From CAYMUL01 sp964393605 (GTDB lineage: Bacteria; Bacteroidota; Ignavibacteria; Ignavibacteriales; Ignavibacteriaceae), in contig CAYMUL010000006.1 in the NCBI GenBank assembly GCA_964393605.1, positions 62,001 through 126,000 of the forward strand: 64,000 nt of DNA, written 5' to 3'. The position numbers and the translations under genes were made by a program. Numbering within the stretch: position 1 is the stretch's first letter; each line of letters starts with the position of its first letter. Positions 46,056 to 54,923 of this stretch are shown here, piece by piece. The notes under the pieces were generated by a model that made no database searches, was not told where the DNA came from, and was given only the letters and a program-made list of their open reading frames with translations.

Positions 46056-47485
46056 AGATGAGTAAATATTTTCTCGGCGTTGATCTCGGTTCAACTACTT
46101 CTAAAGCTGTTATTATTGATGATCAAGATGAAATTATCGGGCGGGGAATTACCAACACACGCGCGAATTATAAAGTTGCGGCTGATATTGCGAGAATTGA
46201 AGCCACATTCGATGCACGCTTCAATCTTCTTAAAAAAAGATTGGGAGATGAAATTAATGTTAAGCCCGAAAACAGAATTTACATTGACGATTTGCGCTCG
46301 GTTTTTCAATATCTGCAATTCAAAAAACGGCTCGATATTCTTTACGTTCAATTAAAGAAAACTATCGACACAGCTTTTCCCGAAAAAGAAAAATCTAAAC
46401 TTCACTATTATATCGATGAAATTATTTCAACGATTCAACCTTTAATAAAGAATGATTACCTGCACGGAAATCTCGGCTCAAAAAATCAATTCTTCCGCGA
46501 TGTGATTGGCGAGAAGTATAACGAGCAAGTTGAAAAATTCGATAAAGATCTTTTTGAACCGATGATGCTTATTTTCGATAAGAGCATTACGCCAGTTGAA
46601 AATGAAATGGTTGATTACGATTTCGTCGAACTGATTCATGAAGCTATAAAACTTCTCGACGAAAAATATAGCGAGATTGCAAATTCGATTACTCAAGAAG
46701 TCGAAAATAATTTTGACACCGAGCTAAAATTACTCGCCGGAAATTATAAAATGGTTTCCGCTTCGTTGAAAGAACACATCGAACAAATTGCTAATCTTGA
46801 AATACAAATTTCTAATATGGTTGGCACAGGATACGGACGCGCGCTTCTTCCTTTCCCCGAAGATTGCATTCGTTCCGAAATTTTGTGTCATGCTTTTGGT
46901 GCCCATGCAATTTTTCCCAACACTCGTACCGTGCTTGATATTGGCGGGCAGGATACGAAAGCAATACAAGTTGATAGTTATGGGTTGGTAACAAGTTTTC
47001 ACATGAACGATAGATGCGCGGCAGGTTGCGGTAGATATTTGGGCTACATCGCCGATGAATTCGGATTGACTTTGAATGAACTCGGTCCTCTCGCGTTGGA
47101 ATCAAAAAAAGAAGTTAGCATCTGCTCGACTTGCACAGTCTTTGCCGGCGCGGAAGTGCGCGAACTGTTAAATATCGGTGAGCAAAGAGAAGATATTCTC
47201 GGCGGATTGCACAAAGCAATTATTTTGCGTGCGATGTCATTAATCGCTCGTTCGGGTGGAATAAGAAATGAATTTACTTTTACAGGCGGCGTTGCCCGTA
47301 ACCAAGCAGTGCTAAAATATTTGAAAGAAATGGTGTACGAGAGTTACGGAAATGATATCGTGATAAATATTCATACAGATTCTATATTTATGGGAGCGCT
47401 TGGCGGTGCGATGTTTGCGCGGCGAAATGTAAAAGCAGATTTGCCTTCAAAGAAAAATAAAGTTGTAGAGAAAATGGATGAGTGA
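46052..47485 (+). CDS. bcrA: Benzoyl-CoA reductase ATPase subunit BcrA (activase, ASKHA fold)
   Basis: The 477-residue protein starts LGVDLGSTTSKAVIID (phosphate-1 loop). An insertion of roughly 150-200 residues follows (~65-250), then the activase core: GTGYGRALLPFPED, VLDIGGQDTKAIQVD, NDRCAAGCGRYLGYIADEFG and STCTVFAGAEV. C322 (DRCAAGC) and C361 (STCTVFAG) are the expected ligands of the [4Fe-4S] cluster shared with BcrD; C326 and C358 are extra. It couples hydrolysis of ATP to electron transfer from ferredoxin. The long insertion is typical of the Bcr/Bad type rather than HgdC. It overlaps bcrD by 8 bp. Confidence 0.92.
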   Translation: MKMSKYFLGVDLGSTTSKAVIIDDQDEIIGRGITNTRANYKVAADIARIEATFDARFNLLKKRLGDEINVKPENRIYIDDLRSVFQYLQFKKRLDILYVQLKKTIDTAFPEKEKSKLHYYIDEIISTIQPLIKNDYLHGNLGSKNQFFRDVIGEKYNEQVEKFDKDLFEPMMLIFDKSITPVENEMVDYDFVELIHEAIKLLDEKYSEIANSITQEVENNFDTELKLLAGNYKMVSASLKEHIEQIANLEIQISNMVGTGYGRALLPFPEDCIRSEILCHAFGAHAIFPNTRTVLDIGGQDTKAIQVDSYGLVTSFHMNDRCAAGCGRYLGYIADEFGLTLNELGPLALESKKEVSICSTCTVFAGAEVRELLNIGEQREDILGGLHKAIILRAMSLIARSGGIRNEFTFTGGVARNQAVLKYLKEMVYESYGNDIVINIHTDSIFMGALGGAMFARRNVKADLPSKKNKVVEKMDE

Positions 47486-48320
47486 AAAAATTTATACAAT
47501 CGGAATTGATGTCGGCGGTAGTTACATCAAAGCTGTGCTTGCAGATTACAAACGCGATTCGGTTATCGTCGATAAAAAATCGGAGAAGATTAGAAAGCGC
47601 GATCCCGCTGTGATTTCGGAAGAGTTGATGAATTATCTTCTCGATAAAAATAATTTATCTCATAAAGATGTTGTTTATGTTGCATCGACCGGCGAAGGGG
47701 AAATGGTTCATAAAAAAACGGGACATTTTTACAGCATGACTACTCACGCTCGCGGCGGTGTACATTTTCATCAAGGCGCAAAAACCGTTGTCGATCTCGG
47801 TGCGCTTTTTGTCCGCGCTATTAAGATTGATGACAAAGGAAAAGTACTCGACTACAAAATGACCGGACAATGCGCATCGGGCTCCGGGCAGTTCATCGAA
47901 AACATCTCGCGCTATCTCGGGCTCGCAGTTGAGGAAGTCGGCGATATTTCTTTGCAATCAACAGTGCCGGAATTACCCTCCGGAATTTGCGCGGTGCTTG
48001 CGGAGACAGATGTTATTAACATGGTGTCGCGCGGAATTTCTACTCCGAATATCATTAAAGGAATTCATCTTTCAATTGCAAATAGAGTTGTGCGATTGCT
48101 TGCATCGCTGAAAGCAGAATCGCCAATCGTTTTAACCGGCGGAATGGCAATGAATAAAGGTATGGTGCAAGCGATTGAAGAATCATCGGTTGAAAGTAAA
48201 TATAAGTTTCAGTTTGTAACACATCCCGATGCGGTATTTTCGGGTGCAATCGGTGCGGCTCTTTGGGGCGGCTTCCGATTCTTAAAACTCAAACAGAAAA
48301 AAATGCAGGTTGTAGTTTGA
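47478..48320 (+). CDS. bcrD: Benzoyl-CoA reductase ATPase subunit BcrD (activase, ASKHA fold)
   Basis: The 280-residue protein is the compact activase partner: IGIDVGGSYIKAVLAD, ASTGEGEMVHKKTGHFYSMTTHARGG, VVDLGALFVRAIKID, TGQCASGSGQFIENISRYLG, ICAVLAETDVINMVSRGIS and VLTGGMAMNKGM. The Cys in QCASGSGQ and in GICAVLAE can complete the inter-subunit [4Fe-4S] cluster. In the middle phosphate loop DLGALFVRAI replaces the usual DIGGQD, as expected for the D subunit. Length matches Thauera BcrD (~280 aa). It completes the reductase set. Confidence 0.91.
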   Translation: MSEKIYTIGIDVGGSYIKAVLADYKRDSVIVDKKSEKIRKRDPAVISEELMNYLLDKNNLSHKDVVYVASTGEGEMVHKKTGHFYSMTTHARGGVHFHQGAKTVVDLGALFVRAIKIDDKGKVLDYKMTGQCASGSGQFIENISRYLGLAVEEVGDISLQSTVPELPSGICAVLAETDVINMVSRGISTPNIIKGIHLSIANRVVRLLASLKAESPIVLTGGMAMNKGMVQAIEESSVESKYKFQFVTHPDAVFSGAIGAALWGGFRFLKLKQKKMQVVV

Positions 48321-48367
48321 GCGAATTGAATTTTTTTTCTCTCCACTTAATCTGAGAAATTGCATAA

Positions 48368-50128
48368 ATGGTTGCAAGCAGTAAAATATTAATAGAAGAG
48401 AGAAGTTTAATTTCGATTGAAGATTTGGGAGAGTACTCTCTAAACATCGCCTCGCTTATAAAAGAAAATTCCGAAAAATTTTCTTCACGAACTTTCTTCC
48501 TTGAAAAAAAAGATGGTGAATATAATGGCATAAGTTGGGAGGAATTTTTCAAACAGATTTCCAACATTGCCGCAAACCTTGTAAAATGTGGCTACGGTGA
48601 GGGGGATAAAGTAGTTCTCTATTCGCAAAACAGACTTGAGATGCTGCTGATGGAACTTGCGGTTATGTCTTCCGGCGGAATTGCCGTACCGATATTTTTT
48701 AACTACAATTCGGAAACTGCCGAGCAACTTATTATTCACAGCGATGCAAAATTTCTTGCTATCGGCGGTGAAAAACATTTGGAGAGAATTAATCCGAAAA
48801 TTCCACTCAAGCAAATTTTTATTTTTGATGAGTTCGAAAAAATTCAGAACAAATCACTTATAAAAAATTTTTCAAATCTCTCCGAGTTCAAAAATCTACT
48901 TTCAGAATCTTCGTTGTCAAATTTGAAATTCAATGCAAGCGCAGATGAAATTTGTTTAAATATGTACACGTCGGGAACGATGGGAAATCAGAAGTGTGTG
49001 CAGTTGACACATAAAAATATTTTATCGCAACAAGCGGCGTTGCGCAAACTTTGGAACTTGAATGAAAATGACCGCTTCTTGAGTTACTTGCGCTGGCATC
49101 ACAGCTTTGGCGGAATTTTTGAAATTTTTAATGCGCTATCAACCGGTGCTTCGTTCGCGCTTGAATCAAGTCTCGGTGCTAATCCATCCGAAATTTTTGA
49201 AAACTGGAAGCTCATCAAACCGACAATCTTTTTTAGCGTGCCGATTGTGTATCAGGCAATAATGGATTTAATTAAAGGCAACAAAGAATTGGAGGAACTT
49301 TTTTTTCATCCCGAACTAAAATTTATTTTCACCGCCGCCGCGCCCTTGCCTATTCACATCTCCGATGAATTTGAGAAAAGAAAAATTCCGGTAATCGAGG
49401 GATGGGGATTAACCGAAACTTCTCCCTGTTGCACTTTAACCGATCCAAACATAAAGCGTGAAGCTGGCGTTGTCGGCTTCCCGATTCCAGGCGTATCTCT
49501 TCGTCTTGCCGATGATGGAGAGATTGAAGTTCACGGACCAAATGTTATGGTTGGATATTACAACAACGAAAAGGCAAACGAAAATATTTTTACAGATGAC
49601 GGCTGGTTCAGAACCGGCGATATCGGAGAGATAACTGAAACGGGTTTGAAATTAATTACGCGCAAAGATAGAATTTTCAAATTGCTGAATGCGGAAAAAG
49701 TTATTCCGACAAAAATTGAAAGTAGCATAACGGAAAAATGTCATTATATCTCCGCCGCACTTGTAGAAGGCAGCGGAAAAAGTTTCCCAGTCGCGCTGCT
49801 GTTTCCGAATCGTACTATGTTCAAACGCAATAATGATGCGGTAGATCTCGATAGTGTTGATTGCAATTGTCCTCATTCGATTGAAGAGTTATCGAACTGT
49901 TTGAAAAATTGTTTGACCGATGTGAATTGCGGATTGAAACAAAAATTTGCTCGGGTGCGGATGGCAATGCTTGTTGATGATGATCTTTCAGTAGAGAAAA
50001 GAACTCTGACACCTTCGCTAAAAATTGCACCCAATAATGTGAAGGAAGTTTATAAAGCCTGCATAAATAAACTATACGGTGAAGATGATAATATTTCTCA
50101 CAACGTTTATATCATTCCTTTAGAATAA
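48368..50128 (+). CDS. AMP-dependent acyl-CoA ligase (FACS-like), substrate unknown
   Basis: The 586-residue ANL enzyme has the P-loop-like NMYTSGTMGNQKCVQLTHKN, the aromatic-pocket region LRWHHSFGGIFEIF, GWGLTETSPCCTL, DDGWFRTGDIGE and the hinge ITRKDRIFKLLNAEKV. A catalytic C-terminal Lys lies in LTPSLKI. It forms an acyl-CoA from an acid, ATP and CoA. Its pattern is closer to long-chain acyl-CoA synthetases than to classic ~530-residue benzoate-CoA ligases, so it cannot simply be called the benzoate activator. It lies 47 bp after bcrD on the same strand, probably in the same transcript. Confidence 0.87.
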   Translation: MVASSKILIEERSLISIEDLGEYSLNIASLIKENSEKFSSRTFFLEKKDGEYNGISWEEFFKQISNIAANLVKCGYGEGDKVVLYSQNRLEMLLMELAVMSSGGIAVPIFFNYNSETAEQLIIHSDAKFLAIGGEKHLERINPKIPLKQIFIFDEFEKIQNKSLIKNFSNLSEFKNLLSESSLSNLKFNASADEICLNMYTSGTMGNQKCVQLTHKNILSQQAALRKLWNLNENDRFLSYLRWHHSFGGIFEIFNALSTGASFALESSLGANPSEIFENWKLIKPTIFFSVPIVYQAIMDLIKGNKELEELFFHPELKFIFTAAAPLPIHISDEFEKRKIPVIEGWGLTETSPCCTLTDPNIKREAGVVGFPIPGVSLRLADDGEIEVHGPNVMVGYYNNEKANENIFTDDGWFRTGDIGEITETGLKLITRKDRIFKLLNAEKVIPTKIESSITEKCHYISAALVEGSGKSFPVALLFPNRTMFKRNNDAVDLDSVDCNCPHSIEELSNCLKNCLTDVNCGLKQKFARVRMAMLVDDDLSVEKRTLTPSLKIAPNNVKEVYKACINKLYGEDDNISHNVYIIPLE

Positions 50129-50179
50129 TTGAATGCCGCAACGAGCCAATAAAATGTCAAAAAAAAATCATACATTATT

Positions 50180-50220
50180 CTTAGTGAACCTAAGTGCGCT
50201 TAGTGCCTCAGTGGTTTAAA
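50180..50220 (+). repeat. Short degenerate tandem repeat (CTTAGTG-like units)
   Basis: CTTAGTGAAC, CTAAGTGCG, CTTAGTGC, CTCAGTGG and a closing TTTAAAA form a run of 7-10-bp units on the same theme. This resembles the dispersed intergenic repeats of the type CTTTGTG...CTTAGTGG seen in many Bacteroidetes/Chlorobi-type genomes. It lies in the 110-bp gap between the ligase and the HgdB-like gene. Confidence 0.5.
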
Positions 50221-50238
50221 AATTTGAAAATAGAAACT

Positions 50239-51438
50239 ATGTACGAAATAAAACAAGTTGAACAATTAAAGTTACTGATGAAGGACTACTACCTTCGTCT
50301 CGGAAATAGAGAAACAAAAATTGCATGGTGCACGAGCGTCGGACCGGCGGAGCTTCTGCGGTCATTCGGATTTGAAGTCTATTTTCCCGAAAACCACGGC
50401 GCGTTGATGGGCGCAAGTAGAATTGCCGGCGACTACATCCCCGCCGCATCCAAAGCGGGCTACTCAAGCGATATCTGTTCCTATCTAACTTCAGACATCG
50501 GCGCATTCTTGAACAAAACTACTCCACTCACAAAACATTATGGACTCACTTCAATCCCGAAACCAAACTTAATTGTGTACAACACAAACCAATGCCGCGA
50601 AGTACAAGATTGGTTTTCTTTTTTCGGTAAAGAATTCGGCTGCCCCACGATAGGAATTCTACCGCCGCGACACATCGGCGAAGTTACAAAGTTTGATGTA
50701 GAAAATGTTGCCAACCAATTTAAAAATATGATTCCCATTTGTGAAGCAGCGTCGGGAAATAAATTTGATCTTGATAAATTCAAAGCAGTTGTTCGTATCA
50801 GTAAAGAAGCAACCGACTTATGGAAAGCAGTATTATCAACGGCAAAGCAGACTCCTGCACCACTTAATTTTTTCGATGGAACAATACACATGGGACCGAT
50901 CGTTGTTTTGCGCGGCACTCAATACGCAAAAAATTATTACACTGAATTGCTCGCCGAACTGCAAACCAACGTTCAAAATAAAATTGGATTTTTAGAAAAA
51001 GAAAACTCGCGCATCTATTGGGAAGGAATGCCGATTTGGGGAAAACTTCGCACACTATCAGATCTTTTCATTAAAAATAAATCTGCCGTTGTCGCATCAA
51101 CATATTGCAATAGCTGGGTGTTCGATGCATTTGACGATAACGAACCGTTTGAATCAACCGCGCTGGCTTATACTTCAATCTTCATTAACAGAAGCGAAGA
51201 TGTAAAACTTGAAATGTTGAAAACGTTAATCAATGAGTTTAGAATTAACGGCGTAATTTTTCATGATGCAAAAACTTGCTTCAACAATTCGAACGCAAAC
51301 TTCGGAATGCCGATGCGATTAAAAGAAGCTACAGGCGTTGAAACCCTTGTAATTGAAGGCGATCTGTGCGATTTAAGATTTTTCAGCGAAGGACAATCAA
51401 TAACAAAAATAGAAACTTTTCTCGAACAAATTAATTGA
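50239..51438 (+). CDS. BcrB/HgdB-like [4Fe-4S] protein (2-hydroxyacyl-CoA dehydratase family), additional copy
   Basis: The ATG at 50239 gives 399 residues (MYEIKQVEQLKLL); an in-frame GTG further up falls inside the repeat at 50180-50220 and is rejected. The protein is a distant BcrB paralogue. AWCTSVGPAELLRSFG matches the N-terminal loop, YSSDICSYLTSDIGAFL parallels the SEDVCTYVKCD motif of BcrB, and NTNQCREVQDWFSFFG and FHDAKTCFNNSNANFGMP carry further Cys. It has the parts for a cluster but no partner ATPase of its own. It could replace BcrB or BcrC, act with the BcrAD activase on another substrate, or be a separate dehydratase half. The next gene starts 9 bp after its stop. Confidence 0.82.
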   Translation: MYEIKQVEQLKLLMKDYYLRLGNRETKIAWCTSVGPAELLRSFGFEVYFPENHGALMGASRIAGDYIPAASKAGYSSDICSYLTSDIGAFLNKTTPLTKHYGLTSIPKPNLIVYNTNQCREVQDWFSFFGKEFGCPTIGILPPRHIGEVTKFDVENVANQFKNMIPICEAASGNKFDLDKFKAVVRISKEATDLWKAVLSTAKQTPAPLNFFDGTIHMGPIVVLRGTQYAKNYYTELLAELQTNVQNKIGFLEKENSRIYWEGMPIWGKLRTLSDLFIKNKSAVVASTYCNSWVFDAFDDNEPFESTALAYTSIFINRSEDVKLEMLKTLINEFRINGVIFHDAKTCFNNSNANFGMPMRLKEATGVETLVIEGDLCDLRFFSEGQSITKIETFLEQIN

Positions 51439-51446
51439 GGCGTAAA

Positions 51447-52421
51447 ATGGATAAGAAATTTAAAATCGGAATTATCGGACTCGGACCTGTCGGATTGACT
51501 CTTGCAGTTCATTTTCGCAAAGCCGGTTGCGAAGTGCACATTTGCGATGTTGAAAAAGAAAAAATTAATCTTATCCGAAACGAGGGAGTTGAACTCGTCG
51601 GCAAGATTGAAGAAAAAATTTATTTCAATCATGTCTATTCGTCGATCGGTGAAATGTTCAAAAACAAAATTGATATTTTGATCAGCTCCGTAAAAGCGTA
51701 TCACGTAGATCATGTTTTGAATCAACTTGATAAAACGATTGGCGAAGATACATTTCTTCTCATCGCCCAAAACGGAATTGATGTTCGAAGAAGATATGTT
51801 ACTCATTTCGGTGAATCAAGAATTTTAAGAATGGTGATAAACTTTGCCGGAAATTTGAATGCGCCGAATGTTGTGAACGTAACTTTTTTTAATCCACCAA
51901 ATTATATCGGCTCGATTGACGACTCTCATCCCGATATTGCAAAATGGCTCTGCGATACGCTAACGGAATCAAACCTTGAAACAATATTTAAAGATTCATT
52001 TACGATTGTCGATAAAATTTGGGAGAAGACAATATTAAACGCGGCACTCAGTCCACTCTGTGCAATCTCCCGCCTTACGATGAAAGAAGCGATGGCGCAT
52101 CCCGACACACTTGAAATAGTCGAGCAAATTATTTTTGAAGCGATTGAAGTTGCAAAAGCGGAAGAAGTAAAACTCCCCGAAAATTTTGTAAAGTTGGCAA
52201 TTCGTTACTTAAAAAATGCAGGCAATCATTTTCCCTCGCTCGCAGTTGATTTAATGAGCGGACGACAAACGGAAATTGATTTCATGAACGGAAAGATAGT
52301 CGAATACGGAAAGAAACATTACGTCCGCACGCCGTTGAATTTGACATTCACAAATTTGGTAAAAGCAATCACACACAAAAACTCAGCAGAGCAGGAAGCA
52401 AACGAAGAAAACGGGAAGTGA
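51447..52421 (+). CDS. Ketopantoate reductase (PanE/ApbA)-family NAD(P)-dependent oxidoreductase
   Basis: The ATG at 51447 (after GAGG at 51437-51440) gives 324 residues. It has the Rossmann start IGIIGLGPVGLTLAVHF, ILISSVKAYHVDHVL, AQNGIDV and the PanE C-domain KTILNAALSPLCAISRLTMKEA with the catalytic Lys. Proteins of this fold reduce 2-oxo acids or CoA/ACP-bound branched keto groups; the substrate here is unknown and coenzyme A synthesis is not implied. The C-terminal 36 residues lie in a 112-bp sequence repeated at 56225-56336. It ends the + strand run that starts at bcrC and borders the defence island. Confidence 0.85.
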   Translation: MDKKFKIGIIGLGPVGLTLAVHFRKAGCEVHICDVEKEKINLIRNEGVELVGKIEEKIYFNHVYSSIGEMFKNKIDILISSVKAYHVDHVLNQLDKTIGEDTFLLIAQNGIDVRRRYVTHFGESRILRMVINFAGNLNAPNVVNVTFFNPPNYIGSIDDSHPDIAKWLCDTLTESNLETIFKDSFTIVDKIWEKTILNAALSPLCAISRLTMKEAMAHPDTLEIVEQIIFEAIEVAKAEEVKLPENFVKLAIRYLKNAGNHFPSLAVDLMSGRQTEIDFMNGKIVEYGKKHYVRTPLNLTFTNLVKAITHKNSAEQEANEENGK

Positions 52422-52422
52422 A
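52311..52422. repeat. 112-bp perfect direct repeat, left copy (3' end of the PanE-like gene)
   Basis: All 112 bases are identical to 56225-56336. Flanking bases differ at once on both sides (A/T before, G/A after). This copy is continuous with the intact gene, so it is the native or restored target. Confidence 0.97.
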
Positions 52423-52601
52423 GTTTGCCGGTTTGAGAATATTTTAAGGAGGAAATATTGGCTGACGGTTTGCGGGATTGTGTTCATGTGGGATTTTGGG
52501 GGACTATTCCGTAAACCAACACTGAATCTGAGTAGAAGCACAAAGCTTCATTTAACCAGTGAACATCCATATTTAGGTAGGTGCTGTTATGTGGTCGTGG
52601 T

Positions 52602-53831
52602 CTACTCAAAGGATGCCCTAACATTAAATTCCAGAAGTCCTTTTTTGGTATTTCGCCGACGAATAGTATCAATCGCGATATTTTTATAATCAAGTTGTCT
52701 CATGCTTTCGGCTAAAATTTTCTCAGTGTCGACAAAATATCCATAAAACGATGAATTGCCTACTATGTAATTAATTTTAGCTTTAGATTTTAAAAGTCCT
52801 CTTATGTTCTTAAGATGAGAATGCATATCATCAAAATACTTGTGTACATAATTACTCATTACAGATGAATTTTTGTCCCCACTTGAATTTATTTTATCTA
52901 TCACTTCGTATAGCTGAGATGGCAAATTTTTATTTATTGGATTCCAGCATTTCAAATTACTAGTCGCTGTTCCCCATGTCCCACCAATAGCTTCCCAATC
53001 TAGTGATCCAGCATCATATCCATTATGAAGGAATTTTACCCAATACATGTATGGACGTAGCTCACGGATATAGCTCATGCGATTTGGATAAGGTGGAGAA
53101 GTGATTACCGTATCGAATATTTCTTTTCCATGTTGTGACAAGTCCCTCGAATCACTCTTTATGACTTTGGATTTTCCAGGCAGGACGGATTGGGCTGTGG
53201 TAATGATGTGAATAAAAATTGCTTCAAACAAAATTTTGATTTGAGAAAATTCAAATTGTATAGAATTATTTTTAAAAGACATTGAAACATGATCAAAAGC
53301 CGCAGATGATGTTTCAATTATTAAACGTGAAAATGCAATCCAGACTAAATTGTGATAATAGTCTTTGTCAGGTTCATTGAAAACTGACGCAATTTTGTTT
53401 CGAATACTCGCTAAAATTTCTAACGTTACAGGATGCCACCACCTTTGAATATTATGGATTGGCGGAGTCCAATGAGCTTCAGAGATAACAATGCCATTTA
53501 TGCAATCATCAAAAATCTCTTGTAAAGACGATAATTTTTCTTTCGAGAAGTGGCTACATTTTGTATTTCCGAGCCAAATCAGAAAAGGGTTAATATCAAA
53601 AAGTGTAGCATTAAAACCAAGTTCAGCGGCTACTAAACCTGTGGTGGCTGTACCCGAGAACGGATCTATTATTGTAGACTTTTTATTGCAGTCCTTATTA
53701 ATGATTTCTCTTACAAGTTTAACAGAATACGCTGGTGTGAGTCGCAACCATCCATGACGACCAAACTGTGAATTATGTTTGAAAGTATAATCCATCCTCC
53801 TTTCAATGTCTAATGTTAGCTCAGTTTGCAT
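52602..53831 (-). CDS. Type II DNA methyltransferase (N4-cytosine or N6-adenine)
   Basis: The 409-residue protein has SAM motif I IIDPFSGTATTGLVAAELG (~53-71) and the catalytic motif IV TSPPYPNRMSYIREL (~245-259); SPPY favours N4-cytosine but N6-adenine cannot be excluded. The NH2-terminal RHGWLRLTPAYSVKLV is a substrate/SAM motif X-type segment. It protects DNA from the adjacent endonuclease, whose 3' end it overlaps by 11 bp. A second possible start (M13, 53795) has AAAGGAGG immediately in front, too close for normal initiation. The recognition sequence is not readable. Confidence 0.88.
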   Translation of the reverse strand: MQTELTLDIERRMDYTFKHNSQFGRHGWLRLTPAYSVKLVREIINKDCNKKSTIIDPFSGTATTGLVAAELGFNATLFDINPFLIWLGNTKCSHFSKEKLSSLQEIFDDCINGIVISEAHWTPPIHNIQRWWHPVTLEILASIRNKIASVFNEPDKDYYHNLVWIAFSRLIIETSSAAFDHVSMSFKNNSIQFEFSQIKILFEAIFIHIITTAQSVLPGKSKVIKSDSRDLSQHGKEIFDTVITSPPYPNRMSYIRELRPYMYWVKFLHNGYDAGSLDWEAIGGTWGTATSNLKCWNPINKNLPSQLYEVIDKINSSGDKNSSVMSNYVHKYFDDMHSHLKNIRGLLKSKAKINYIVGNSSFYGYFVDTEKILAESMRQLDYKNIAIDTIRRRNTKKGLLEFNVRASFE

Positions 53832-54618
53832 CTAATACCGTTTTTAGAATGGAATTAATTTCATCTCTAAATGTTTTTGAGTTCTTTTTAAAGAAACCGG
53901 CAAGGTCATAACCTAAAATATCTTTTGTGAAGGCGAAAAGCGAAATGTTCGGATTTGAAGAGGTGGAACCAATCAAAATTCCACATCTACTATTGCGATA
54001 TCTAAGAACAATGTCAGTATCTATTTGTGAAGAAAATATTGCAAAAACGGGCAGATAATTGTTAGCCCAAGCAACTGTCGCATTATCAATGTCAGCATTT
54101 TGTCTTTTACTGTCCTTGCTCTTATATCCCTGTCGAACTTCAAATACAACACCATTTTTAGGAATATGTTTTATGGAAAGGTCTTTGCAGTAGGATTTAA
54201 GCCAATCTTGCAACCTTTTTTTTAACTTGTGATTTTGAATTTCTTTTAATTCTAAACGACCATCAAGTGAAAGCGTTTTTAGTTTGCCACCTGAAGTTTT
54301 TGCATCATAGCTCCATTGGACAAAATCTCTATCTTTATATTGAGTAGTATCAATCAGTACTTCTCTAAAAAGATGCTCACAACCGATTCCGATTTGCCTA
54401 TAGATGGAGGTCATTCCGCCAGCTGCTTTATGGGCGGCATACATAAGCCCTGAACCCAATCCTATCCAAGTATAAAAAGGGTCAGCACCATAAAGTTTTA
54501 AAAATCCGTTGAGAGATACACCATTTGCATTTTGACTTTCACCAAATTTTGGCTTGTAGTCCTTGCATTTTCTAATAGGAGCGAGAAAAATTTCAATATA
54601 TTTTTGTTCAATTGTCAT
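53821..54618 (-). CDS. Type II restriction endonuclease (PD-(D/E)XK-like candidate)
   Basis: The 265-residue protein lies directly upstream of and overlaps the methyltransferase. It has a possible nuclease core, VVFEVRQGYKSKDSKRQNAD (~155-174), followed by DIDNATVAWANNYLPVFAIFSSQID, as in several type II enzymes. No helicase or specificity domain is present, which argues for a simple type II enzyme. The endonuclease-first order is common. The call is mainly by context plus the core motif, and no named family can be assigned with certainty. Confidence 0.72.
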   Translation of the reverse strand: MTIEQKYIEIFLAPIRKCKDYKPKFGESQNANGVSLNGFLKLYGADPFYTWIGLGSGLMYAAHKAAGGMTSIYRQIGIGCEHLFREVLIDTTQYKDRDFVQWSYDAKTSGGKLKTLSLDGRLELKEIQNHKLKKRLQDWLKSYCKDLSIKHIPKNGVVFEVRQGYKSKDSKRQNADIDNATVAWANNYLPVFAIFSSQIDTDIVLRYRNSRCGILIGSTSSNPNISLFAFTKDILGYDLAGFFKKNSKTFRDEINSILKTVLDAN

Positions 54619-54730
54619 TCTATTTTTTTTTCAAATTAAGTTAAAGATGTCGGTGTCTTTTTAACGATTACATCGAGTTATTAGACAATTAGTATGTTCT
54701 GTTATTATCCTCAGAACATATTCAAAACGT

Positions 54731-54883
54731 TTATTAACGGTAATCTTGCATACATTCTTCTTCAAAATATTTTCAACCGCATTATAACCTCTACTAATAA
54801 AAAAATTACGATTCTAATTTATGAAATTGTTTCGATAAGAAATAGATGGTACACCGGTTTTCCGCAATGTGGATTTTTGCATC
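54731..54883. repeat. Imperfect direct repeat A (core 84 bp identical to repeat B)
   Basis: 54779-54862 is identical to 56041-56124. Similarity continues imperfectly to about 54731 and 54883 on the sides. It lies between the end of the DUF1016 gene and the start of the endonuclease gene and contains no gene; a 72-codon plus-strand ORF across it is probably chance. Confidence 0.93.
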
Positions 54884-54923
54884 AGTTCATCCGCGTGGCA
54901 AACTGCTGTTAGCATTAGCAGTT

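Noticed and set aside
43557..48320. 2-hydroxyacyl-CoA dehydratase (HgdABC-type) instead of benzoyl-CoA reductase
   Set aside because: Those systems have one homodimeric activase; here two different ASKHA subunits (one with the long insertion) and BcrB/BcrC-specific motifs are present in C-B-A-D order.
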